A DNA stretch of 6,638 nucleotides from Pseudomonadota bacterium (GTDB taxonomy: Bacteria; Pseudomonadota; Gammaproteobacteria; Pseudomonadales; UBA5518). The notes beneath the pieces were generated by a model. The model did not search any database, was not told the DNA's origin, and was given only the letters and a program-made list of their open reading frames with translations. The stretch lies in assembly GCA_022705125.1 (NCBI GenBank), contig JAKJFB010000037.1:6458-13095 (forward strand). The letters are read 5' to 3'. Each line of letters starts with the position of its first letter. Position 1 is the first letter of the stretch. This document shows, one piece after another, positions 1-6,638 of the stretch. Made by a program: the position numbers and the translations under genes.

Positions 1-1225
1 CTGCGTCCACGACCGCCAGCGCATCCTGCGCGCCCTGCTGGGTGCCGATGTCGATGCTGGCCACGCTGCTGAGCGCGCTGGAGTTGGTGAGGGCGGTGAA
101 GATGCCGCCGGTGGCGCTGGTGGTGGTCGCCGAGAAGGCCTGGTAGCTGGTGAAGCTCAGGGTTGCGCCTACCGTGCTGGAGTCGGTCGAGCCCTCGGTC
201 AGGGTGACCGCCGCGCCCGATGCACCCGTCAGCGTGGCAGTCTGGTTGCCGACGGTGCTGTTGGCGAAGTCGCCGACGAAGATGTCGCGGCCTTCCTCGT
301 TGACGAGGCTCAGGGTGGCGCCGTTGGCGGTCGCCGTGACGCCGCTGGCGGCGGAGCTGGCGTTGATCGCGTCGGCCAGCGATGACAGGTCCGAGACATC
401 CGTGACCAGCACGCTGACGCTGGCGCTGTAGCTCGTGCTGCCCGAGACCGAGCCGATGTTGAAAGACAGCGTGCCGGTCGCGCCGACGGCAAAGGTCGCG
501 GTGGTGCGCGCCGTCAGGCTCACGCCGGTGTTGGCGCTGACCGCCTCGACCTGGCTGGCGATCTGGTCGCCGGTGGCGCCGGCGGCGATCGAGATCGTGC
601 TGCTGCCGAGGTTGCCCGCGAGCGTCAGGCTCTGTGCGTCGATGTTGTTCGGTTGCACGGTCCCGTTGGCTGCAACGGCCGCATTGATGTCGCCGCTGCT
701 GGCGATGGTGTTGGCGCCGATGCTGGTGGCGCGCGAGTTGGCGATGCTGATCGAGATGGTCTCGTTGGCGTTGGAGCCGACCTGGAAGGCCTCGGTGCCG
801 AAGGTGCCGTCGAGCAGCTTGCGACCGCCGAAGGTGGTGGTCTCGGCGATGCGGTTGATCTCCTGCTGCAGCTGCGAGACCTCGGCCTGCAGCGCGGCGC
901 GCTCGGTGCCGGACTGGCTGCCGTTGGCCGACTGGATCGACAGTTCGCGCATGCGCTGCAGCAGTTCGCCGGTCTCGGCCAGCGCGCCCTCGGCGGTCTG
1001 CGACAGCGAGATGCCGTCGTTGGCGTTGCGCACGGCCTGGTTCAGGCCGCGGATCTGGGAGGTGAAGCGGTTGCTGATGGCCAGCCCCGCGGCATCGTCC
1101 CTGGCGCTGTTGATGCGCAGGCCCGAGGACAGCCGTTGCAGCGAGGTCGCCAGCGACTGCCCGCTCTTGTCGAGGTTGCGCTGCGCGTTCAGCGACGGGA
1201 TGTTCGTGTTGATGATCTGCGGCAT
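1..1225 (-). CDS. fliC: flagellin FliC, C-terminus beyond the window
   Basis: Flagellin is the secreted subunit that polymerises into the flagellar filament. The reading frame runs unbroken for 408 codons from the ATG at 1225 to the window edge. It begins [18 protein letters not shown] and has the D0/D1 signatures [34 protein letters not shown] (near residue 70) and [14 protein letters not shown] (near 90), the conserved D1 stretch sensed by TLR5 in many flagellins. Residues about 209-250 ([17 protein letters not shown], then a [11 protein letters not shown] segment) resemble the flagellin hook-IN motif. A Ser/Thr/Ala/Gly-rich variable D2/D3 part follows, with [10 protein letters not shown]. 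The last visible residues, [17 protein letters not shown], start the C-terminal D1 helix, so roughly 90-100 residues are missing and the whole protein should be near 500 residues. GGAG (1233-1236) lies 7 bases before the ATG. A sigma-28 promoter lies upstream. It is divergent from fliS, which is unusual. Confidence 0.96.
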   Translation of the reverse strand, partial: MPQIINTNIPSLNAQRNLDKSGQSLATSLQRLSSGLRINSARDDAAGLAISNRFTSQIRGLNQAVRNANDGISLSQTAEGALAETGELLQRMRELSIQSANGSQSGTERAALQAEVSQLQQEINRIAETTTFGGRKLLDGTFGTEAFQVGSNANETISISIANSRATSIGANTIASSGDINAAVAANGTVQPNNIDAQSLTLAGNLGSSTISIAAGATGDQIASQVEAVSANTGVSLTARTTATFAVGATGTLSFNIGSVSGSTSYSASVSVLVTDVSDLSSLADAINASSAASGVTATANGATLSLVNEEGRDIFVGDFANSTVGNQTATLTGASGAAVTLTEGSTDSSTVGATLSFTSYQAFSATTTSATGGIFTALTNSSALSSVASIDIGTQQGAQDALAVVDA

Positions 1226-1311
1226 GGTGCGTCTCCGAAGGCTGCCCCGGCAGGGGCTGTGCTGGTTGAGTTCCGTTTCACTCGATGGCCGCGACAACGG
1301 CCTCGCTTCCG

Positions 1312-1338
1312 GTATCGGCGCGGGTTGCAGGAACTTTA
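1312..1338 (-). promoter_or_regulatory. sigma-28 (FliA) promoter of fliC
   Basis: Read on the minus strand, the -35 is TAAAGTTC (1338-1331), the spacer is 11 bases, and the -10 is GCCGATAC (1319-1312). This is one mismatch in each box from the enterobacterial consensus TAAAGTTT-N11-GCCGATAA. Transcription should start near 1305, giving a leader of about 80 bases before the fliC ATG. An A/T tract (1339-1349) directly upstream of the -35 could act as an UP-like element. Class IV control by FliA is the known rule for flagellin genes; the assignment here rests on motif match and position. Confidence 0.88.
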
Positions 1339-1505
1339 AGAAAATTTTTCGCCTTCTCCGGCCGGAGCGGGTCGTGCGCGTGTCATCATTGCCGCTCGAG
1401 GCGTGCGGCGCCCGGTCGACAGGCATCGGCCGGGTTGGCTGCGGGCACTTCTGCGCAGTTCAGACAGCCGGATGTCCGCCCGGACAGGCGACGAGGTATC
1501 AGTAC
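1339..1505. other. spacer between fliC promoter and fliS, no gene seen
   Basis: No frame in this 167-base stretch reads as a recognisable protein, and I find no remnant of flaG or fliD, the genes usually located between fliC and fliS. No sigma-28, sigma-54 or convincing sigma-70 promoter for fliS was seen on the plus strand. The only structure is a short hairpin, TGTCC-GCCC-GGACA (1473-1486), with a possible outer GCC/GGC pairing (1467-1489). It ends a few bases before the fliS ribosome binding site. Confidence 0.5.
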
Positions 1506-1881
1506 GTGTACAGCAAGAGCGCCCTGGCGCAGTATCAGAAGATCAATGCACAGACCGGCGTGGTGGATCCAGCTGCTGCTCGATGGGGCCATCGACCGCA
1601 TCGCGCAGGCCAAGGGTGCGCTGGCCTGCGGTGATGCCGAGGCCGTCGGCGTTGCCCTGGGCAAGGCGCTCGGGATCATCAGCGGGTTGCAGGGCTGCCT
1701 CGACAAGGAGGCCGGCGGCGAGATCGCCGCCAACCTGGATCGGCTCTACGACTACATGACGCTGCGCCTCATGGACGTGCACCGCGGGCAGAGCGTCGAG
1801 CCGCTCGACGAGGTGGGGGCATTGCTGGGCACCATCCGCAGTGGCTGGGAGGGCATTCGCGGGCAGGCTGCGACGTCTTGA
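1506..1881 (+). pseudogene. fliS: flagellar export chaperone FliS, frameshifted by a short deletion
   Basis: FliS binds the C-terminal region of flagellin in the cytoplasm, preventing early polymerisation and guiding it to the export gate. The gene is split over two frames. From GTG 1506 the first frame reads VYSKSALAQYQKINAQTGVVD; the rest continues one frame later as QLLLDGAIDRIAQAKGAL to the TGA at 1881. The tail includes GGEIAANLDRLYDYMTLRL, typical of FliS. Compared with FliS as I recall it from Pseudomonas (QYQKVN plus seven residues, then ASPHRLVQ), the seven residues between D and Q are gone and only one base remains between those codons, so 20 bases are missing at about 1566-1570. 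GAGG (1493-1496) nine bases before the GTG fits a start. An ATG at 1546 in the second frame could restart translation and give a 111-residue protein without the N-terminal segment. Sequencing or assembly error is the alternative. Family assignment is secure; loss of function is inferred. Confidence 0.85.
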
Positions 1882-1890
1882 CGGGCGCGG

Positions 1891-1906
1891 TGTCATCTTT
1901 TTGACA
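1891..1906. promoter_or_regulatory. palindromic candidate operator upstream of fleQ
   Basis: TGTCA (1891-1895), six bases, then TGACA (1902-1906) form a perfect dyad in the fliS-fleQ spacer. The inner GTCA-N6-TGAC has the same arms and spacing as the FleQ box described from Pseudomonas biofilm promoters (GTCAATAAATTGAC), though the six central bases mostly differ. The N6 spacing and arm length also suit the CRP/FNR superfamily, with each arm one base from the CRP half-site TGTGA. Its centre is about 72 bases upstream of the start predicted from the TATAAT at 1959. The dyad is visible in the sequence; the regulator is inferred. Confidence 0.5.
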
Positions 1907-1958
1907 GAATGTCCGGGGTTCGTGCCCGTAAATCTGTCGGTTTGCGGTATTCGCCATC

Positions 1959-1964
1959 TATAAT
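1959..1964 (+). promoter_or_regulatory. sigma-70 type -10 box for fleQ
   Basis: A perfect TATAAT lies 49 bases before the fleQ ATG in G+C-rich DNA, so chance occurrence is unlikely. The predicted start is near 1970-1971. No good -35 hexamer sits 16-18 bases upstream (TGTCGG at 1935-1940 is poor) and there is no extended TG. The promoter may therefore be weak or need an activator, which fits the dyad at 1891-1906. In Pseudomonas fleQ is transcribed by sigma-70 and controlled by the CRP homologue Vfr; whether that applies here is inference. Confidence 0.55.
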
Positions 1965-1976
1965 CGATCCGTGAGC

Positions 1977-1992
1977 AGCGCCATCCGGCGCT
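1977..1992 (+). other. hairpin in the fleQ 5' leader
   Basis: AGCGCC, loop ATCC, GGCGCT gives a perfect six-pair stem that is mostly G:C. It would begin about six bases into the predicted fleQ mRNA and end 21 bases before the start codon, next to the AGGG at 1997-2000. It has no following T-run, so it is not an intrinsic terminator. It might affect mRNA stability or ribosome access. Confidence 0.4.
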
Positions 1993-2013
1993 CGCCAGGG
2001 ATCAGACGAGCGC

Positions 2014-3453
2014 ATGTCGAACCGTACCCACATCCTGCTGCTGGATCACGACGCCGCGCGCCGTGCGACCGCCTCCGCCATTCTCGGCTTCCTCGACGAA
2101 TCGCACAGCGCACTGGCGGCGCTGCCCGCGGCGCACGAGGAGCCGCCGCAGGTGGTGTTGCTGGCCGCCGACGGCGAGGGCTTCGATCTCGAGGCGACGC
2201 TGGAGGCGCTGGCCGCACTGGATCCCGGCGTGCCGGTGGTGATCACCGCGGCGCCCGCAGATGGCGTGGCGCCGGGGCGTCACGAAGCGATGCTGATCGG
2301 CACGCTGGGTTGGCCCTTCGCCTACCCCCGTCTGGTCGATGCGCTGCACCGCGCGCGCGTCTACCGCGAGCAGTACGCGCTGGGGCGCGGTCGCGGCAAT
2401 GGCGAGCTGAAGCTGTTCCGCGAGCTGGTGGGTGCCAGCGCAGGCTTGCGCGCCGTGCGCCGCATGATGAGCCAGGTCGCCGATACCGATGCCACGGTGC
2501 TGGTGCTCGGCGAATCCGGTACCGGCAAGGAGGTGGTGGCGCGCAGCCTGCATGCCCACAGCCGCCGCCGCAGCGGTCCCTTCGTGCCGCTCAACTGCGG
2601 TGCGATCCCGGGAGAACTGCTCGAAAGCGAGCTCTTCGGGCATGAGAAGGGATCATTTACCGGTGCCGTCAGCAGCCGCGCGGGCCGTTTCGAACTGGCG
2701 CAGGGCGGCACGCTGTTCCTCGACGAGATCGGGGACATGCCGCTCGCGATGCAGGTGAAGCTGCTGCGCGTGCTGCAGGAGCGCCGCTTCGAGCGCGTCG
2801 GCGGCAGCCAGACGCTGGAAGCGGACGTGCGCATCGTTTGCGCGACCCACAAGAACCTGGAGGAAATGATCGCCAAGGGCAGTTTCCGCGAGGATCTCTA
2901 CTACCGAATCAACGTGTTTCCGATCGAGATGCCGCCGTTGCGCGAGCGCACCGAGGACCTGCCCCTGCTGGTCAACGAGCTCACCGCGCGGCTGGAGCGC
3001 GAACAGCGCGGCAGCGTGCGTTTCAGTGCCGCGGCGCTGGCCTCCCTGCAGCGCCACCCGTGGGCGGGCAATGTGCGCGAACTCGCCAACCTGGTCGAGC
3101 GCATGGCGATCATGCATCCCGACGCGGTGGTCGGGGCGCGCGACCTGCCGCCGAAATTCCGCCATCTCGAGGCGCACGAGGAAGACGACGTGATACTGCC
3201 CGCAGCCCCCGAGCCGCTCGAGACCGCGGCGCCCGCGTCCGCGAACGCGTCGGGATTGCTGCCCGTCAACGGGCTGGACCTCAAGGAATACATCCAGGAG
3301 CTCGAGAAGAGCCTGATCGAGCAGGCGCTGGACGATTGCAGCGGCGTGGTCGCGCGGGCCGCCGACCGGCTGCGCCTGCGGCGCACCACCCTGGTCGAGA
3401 AGATGCGCAAGTACGACCTGCTGAACCCCGCGGCCGCAGCGGCGGAAGCTTGA
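2014..3453 (+). CDS. fleQ: flagellar master regulator FleQ (sigma-54 activator)
   Basis: FleQ works with RpoN to switch on early flagellar genes, including fleSR, and in Pseudomonas it also controls biofilm genes in response to c-di-GMP. At 479 residues it is close to the usual size (about 490). Residues 1-120 are a degenerate receiver: the phospho-acceptor position aligns with Ala51 and the conserved Lys with Trp100 (LGWPF), so phosphorylation is not expected. LFRELVG (134-140) matches the c-di-GMP-contacting LFRSLVG motif, and R177 aligns with a second contact, R185 of P. aeruginosa FleQ. The AAA+ domain (about 138-365) has Walker A GESGTGKE (166-173), a sigma-54 contact loop reading GSFTGA (213-218), Walker [12 protein letters not shown] with D237/E238, and [23 protein letters not shown] Pro/Ala-rich linker leads to a Fis-type helix-turn-helix (about 445-467, [18 protein letters not shown]). 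The ATG at 2014 starts just before [12 protein letters not shown] (1997-2000) is 13 bases away, so the ribosome site is weak. No terminator follows. Confidence 0.96.
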   Translation: MSNRTHILLLDHDAARRATASAILGFLDESHSALAALPAAHEEPPQVVLLAADGEGFDLEATLEALAALDPGVPVVITAAPADGVAPGRHEAMLIGTLGWPFAYPRLVDALHRARVYREQYALGRGRGNGELKLFRELVGASAGLRAVRRMMSQVADTDATVLVLGESGTGKEVVARSLHAHSRRRSGPFVPLNCGAIPGELLESELFGHEKGSFTGAVSSRAGRFELAQGGTLFLDEIGDMPLAMQVKLLRVLQERRFERVGGSQTLEADVRIVCATHKNLEEMIAKGSFREDLYYRINVFPIEMPPLRERTEDLPLLVNELTARLEREQRGSVRFSAAALASLQRHPWAGNVRELANLVERMAIMHPDAVVGARDLPPKFRHLEAHEEDDVILPAAPEPLETAAPASANASGLLPVNGLDLKEYIQELEKSLIEQALDDCSGVVARAADRLRLRRTTLVEKMRKYDLLNPAAAAAEA

Positions 3454-3473
3454 CGCATTTGCGTTGATCTCCG

Positions 3474-3485
3474 GGAACCTGTTCC
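3474..3485. repeat. inverted repeat GGAAC-CT-GTTCC upstream of the fleSR promoter
   Basis: A 12-base palindrome with five-base arms, centred about 63 bases upstream of the predicted fleSR start. This is within the range where sigma-54 activators bind. It shares GGAA/TTCC arms with the repeat at 3541-3560. The symmetry is certain; a role as a FleQ or other operator is inferred. Confidence 0.4.
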
Positions 3486-3516
3486 AACTATATGAAACAA
3501 AGCGACAAAATAAATC

Positions 3517-3532
3517 GGGCATGTGAATTGCT
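3517..3532 (+). promoter_or_regulatory. sigma-54 (RpoN) promoter of fleSR
   Basis: GGGCATG-TGAA-TTGCT matches the -24/-12 consensus TGGCACG-N4-TTGCW. The invariant GG (3518-3519) and GC (3530-3531) are exactly ten bases apart, and the TTGCT box is perfect. The predicted start is near 3543, about 82 bases before fleS. It lies in an unusually A/T-rich pocket. In Pseudomonas, fleSR is a class II operon needing FleQ and RpoN, and fleQ lies directly upstream here, so motif and context agree. Confidence 0.85.
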
Positions 3533-3540
3533 AGACCTTG

Positions 3541-3560
3541 CCGGAATGTCAATTTTCCGG
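3541..3560. repeat. inverted repeat in the fleS leader
   Basis: CCGGAA (3541-3546), an eight-base centre TGTCAATT, and TTCCGG (3555-3560). It starts at the predicted fleSR transcription start, so it could be an operator or an RNA hairpin at the 5' end of the mRNA. The centre contains GTCAAT (3548-3553), one half of the FleQ box described in Pseudomonas. FleQ binding downstream of sigma-54 starts has been reported there. The function here is inferred. Confidence 0.4.
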
Positions 3561-3624
3561 GTGGTGGTCAGATGCCTGAGCAGTTGCGTCGGGTTCCGGG
3601 CAGGGTCCGCGCGGGTGCGGCTCG

Positions 3625-4816
3625 ATGAGCGCATCGCTCGCGCAGGCGCGCGATATCGTCCCCGGGTCGGTCCGCGACAGCGCCGAAATCCAAGCGGCCT
3701 TCGCCCTCTTCAACCAGGTTTCCGCGGAGCTCAGCGACTCCTACCGCCTGCTCGAGCGCCGCGTCGAGGAACTCTCCTCGGAGCTCGAGCAGGTCGATCG
3801 CGCGCGGCTGCGTGAACTGGAAGGCAAGGAACGCGTCTCGGAGCGCCTGCGCAGCCTGCTCGACCTGCTGCCCGGCGGCGTGGTCGTGCTCGACCGCCAC
3901 GGCATCGTCTGCGACTGCAACCCCGCCGCGCGCGAGATGCTGCAGGGCGGCGTGCTCGGGGAGCGCTGGGTCGAGGTGATCCGGCGCTGCTTCGCGCCGC
4001 GTCACGACGACGGGCACGAGATATCGCTCGCCAGCGGACGCCGCGTCAGCGTGGCCACGCGCTCGCTCGAGCGCGACAAGGGGCAGGTCGTGCTGCTCAC
4101 CGACCAGACCGAGACGCGCGAGTTGCAGGACCGCCTGAGCCGCCACCAGCGCCTCAACGCGATGGGGCGCATGATGGCGGCGCTGGCGCACCAGCTGCGC
4201 ACCCCGCTGGCCGCCGCGATGCTCTACGCCTCGAATCTGCGCGACGCGCAACTGACGCCGGAGCAGACCCGCAAGTTCTCGGCGAAGATCCTCTCGCGCC
4301 TGACCCACCTCGAGCGCCAGGTGCGGGACATGCTCATCTTCGTGCGCGGCGATGTGGCGCTGGAGAACGTGAGCAGCCTCGGGGAGCTGTTCGAGGATAT
4401 TGCCGCTGCCATGGAAGCGCCGCTGGCCAGTGCGCAGGCGCGCTGCGAGCAGCGCATCGATTGTGATCGCACGTTGCAGCTGCTGTGCAACCGGGAAGTG
4501 CTCTCGGGGGCCTTGCTGAACCTGGTGACCAATGCGTTGCAGGCTGCGGGGCAGGGCGCACTGATCGCGGTGCAGGCGGCACTGCGCGAGGGCCGCGTGT
4601 GCATCAGCGTGTGCGATAACGGACCCGGGATGAGCCCCGAAGTGCAGGCGCAGCTCGGGGACGGGTTCTTCACCACCAAACCCCAGGGCACGGGCCTCGG
4701 GCTCGCGGTGGTGCGGGCGGTGGCGCGCGCGCACGGCGGGGAGCTCGAGATCCGCTCGGTGCCGGGGCAGGGTACCTGTGCCAGCGTGTTGCTGCCGCTG
4801 CACGAGCGCGGCGTCG

Positions 4817-4842
<26 letters not shown>
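3625..4842 (+). CDS. fleS: flagellar sensor histidine kinase FleS
   Basis: FleS is the kinase that phosphorylates FleR to turn on basal-body and hook genes after FleQ has acted. The 405-residue protein has no signal peptide or membrane segment, so it should be cytoplasmic, as FleS/FlrB proteins are. AFALFNQVSAELSDSY (25-40) is a family signature, followed by a charged predicted coiled coil (about 41-78). A PAS domain spans about 75-165 (LLDLLPGGVVVLDRHG). The dimerisation/phospho-acceptor segment has H189 in ALAHQLRTPLAAAM. The ATP-binding domain shows the N box with N303 (LLNLVTNALQAA), D331 in DNGPGM and GTGLGL (355-360). The ATG at 3625 leaves about 25 residues before AFALFN, like Pseudomonas FleS; its ribosome site is poor. 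The start overlaps the stop of an 18-codon reading frame (ATGA). The 3' end overlaps fleR, so the two are co-transcribed from the sigma-54 promoter upstream. Confidence 0.95.
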
Positions 4843-6232
<1,390 letters not shown>

Positions 6233-6266
6233 GCGTCTCGCGGGCACCCGGGTCCGTTGCGGGCCG

Positions 6267-6638
6267 TCAGTTGGAGAATTCCGGCTGGAACATGTCCCAC
6301 AGGATCACGCCGGCACCCATCATCGCGATCAGGATCACCAGGCAGACCGCCACCACGGCGCTCGCGAACAGGAAGCCGCGGTCCTGCGGCACCTTCATCA
6401 CCGCGGGAATGCCGATGTAGAGCAGGTACAGGCTCCACGCCACCGAGCCGAGGCCGACCACCATCACGATGGCCGGCACGGGGTTGAAGCCGACCACTCC
6501 GGCGATCAGCATCGGCACGGCGGTGAAACCGGCCACGGTGATGCCGCGCATCAGCGTCGATTGCGCGCCGTAGCTGGTCGCCATCCAGTGGATCGACCAC
6601 CCGATGATGCAGACCCATACCACCAGGCCCACGTAGAG
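6267..6638 (-). CDS. Yip1-family inner-membrane protein, N-terminus beyond the window
   Basis: The frame is open to the window edge, so this is the C-terminal 123 residues of a longer protein; the GTG at 6632 is unlikely to be the true start. At least three, probably four, hydrophobic segments are visible: around VGLVVWVCIIGW, GFTAVPMLIAGVVG, AIVMVVGLGSVAWSLYLLY, and FASAVVAVCLVILIAMMGAG. The patterns GITVAGFTAVPMLIAG and SLYLLYIGIPAVMKVPQDR fit bacterial Yip1-domain (PF04893) proteins, whose final helices follow a lYllYiGlp-type motif. These are multi-pass membrane proteins of unknown function. It converges on fleR, leaving only 34 bases between the stop codons, and has no visible motility connection. 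Family assignment is from recalled pattern and is fairly good. Confidence 0.8.
   Translation of the reverse strand, partial: LYVGLVVWVCIIGWSIHWMATSYGAQSTLMRGITVAGFTAVPMLIAGVVGFNPVPAIVMVVGLGSVAWSLYLLYIGIPAVMKVPQDRGFLFASAVVAVCLVILIAMMGAGVILWDMFQPEFSN

Noticed and set aside
1444..1456. GG-N10-GC resembling a sigma-54 promoter before fliS
   Set aside because: Flanking bases do not fit TGGCAC or TTGCW at the right spacing; such pairs are common in G+C-rich DNA.
1565..1570. GGATCC (BamHI site) exactly at the fliS lesion, suggesting a cloning junction
   Set aside because: Both sides are the same fliS gene in the right order, and a natural 20-base deletion ending in GAT gives this sequence by itself.
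435..1634. Long plus-strand open frame of 399 codons
   Set aside because: Up to 1225 it is the antisense of fliC, whose flagellin sequence is unmistakable. Only its stretch from 1506 to about 1568 is real, as the start of fliS.
2758..2784. 27-base tract identical to 5567-5593, and a 20-base tract at 2887-2906 identical to 5696-5715, possible recombination between fleQ and fleR
   Set aside because: They encode the most conserved AAA+ motifs (KLLRVLQER and REDLYYR) with favoured codons; surrounding DNA diverges as in old paralogues.
3492..3815. 107-codon plus-strand frame starting MKQSDKIN
   Set aside because: It runs through the sigma-54 promoter and into fleS in another frame, turns Arg-rich, and would need a transcript starting upstream of the promoter.
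6233..6266. Terminator between fleR and the convergent membrane-protein gene
   Set aside because: Only a short ACCCGGGT palindrome is present, without a stable stem or T-run.

Overview
The window is a piece of a polar-flagellum regulatory locus from a G+C-rich gammaproteobacterium (about two-thirds G+C by eye). The fleQ-fleS-fleR set, with FleQ carrying the LFR c-di-GMP motif, is typical of Pseudomonas and Vibrio relatives. The species cannot be named from this sequence, and the gene order is not the usual Pseudomonas one.

Left part (1-1225, minus strand): the first 408 codons of a flagellin gene, fliC, reading leftwards out of the window. Upstream of it, at 1312-1338, is a near-consensus sigma-28 (FliA) promoter with an A/T tract behind the -35. 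Next, in the opposite direction, is fliS, the flagellin chaperone (1506-1881). It is broken: about 20 bases are missing at 1566-1570. This removes the conserved ASPHRL segment and shifts the frame.

Middle (1882-6232, plus strand): a 132-base spacer has a 16-bp dyad (TGTCA-N6-TGACA), a perfect TATAAT and a leader hairpin. It is followed by fleQ, the sigma-54-dependent master activator with a degenerate receiver. A relatively A/T-rich spacer (3454-3624) then carries a strong sigma-54 promoter and two GGAA/TTCC dyads. It drives fleS (cytoplasmic PAS histidine kinase) and fleR (NtrC-type response regulator), which overlap and form an operon.

Right part (6267-6638, minus strand): the C-terminal end of a Yip1-family multi-pass membrane protein, convergent with fleR and with no evident link to motility.

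Together the promoters and genes reproduce the known flagellar cascade. FleQ with RpoN turns on fleSR. FleS phosphorylates FleR, which with RpoN turns on basal-body and hook genes elsewhere. FliA then turns on fliC, whose product FliS should chaperone. The points most worth checking are the fliS lesion, the dyad before fleQ, the operator-like dyads around the fleSR promoter, and the rearranged cluster. I see no mobile element, CRISPR array, tRNA or rRNA, and no clearly new system.
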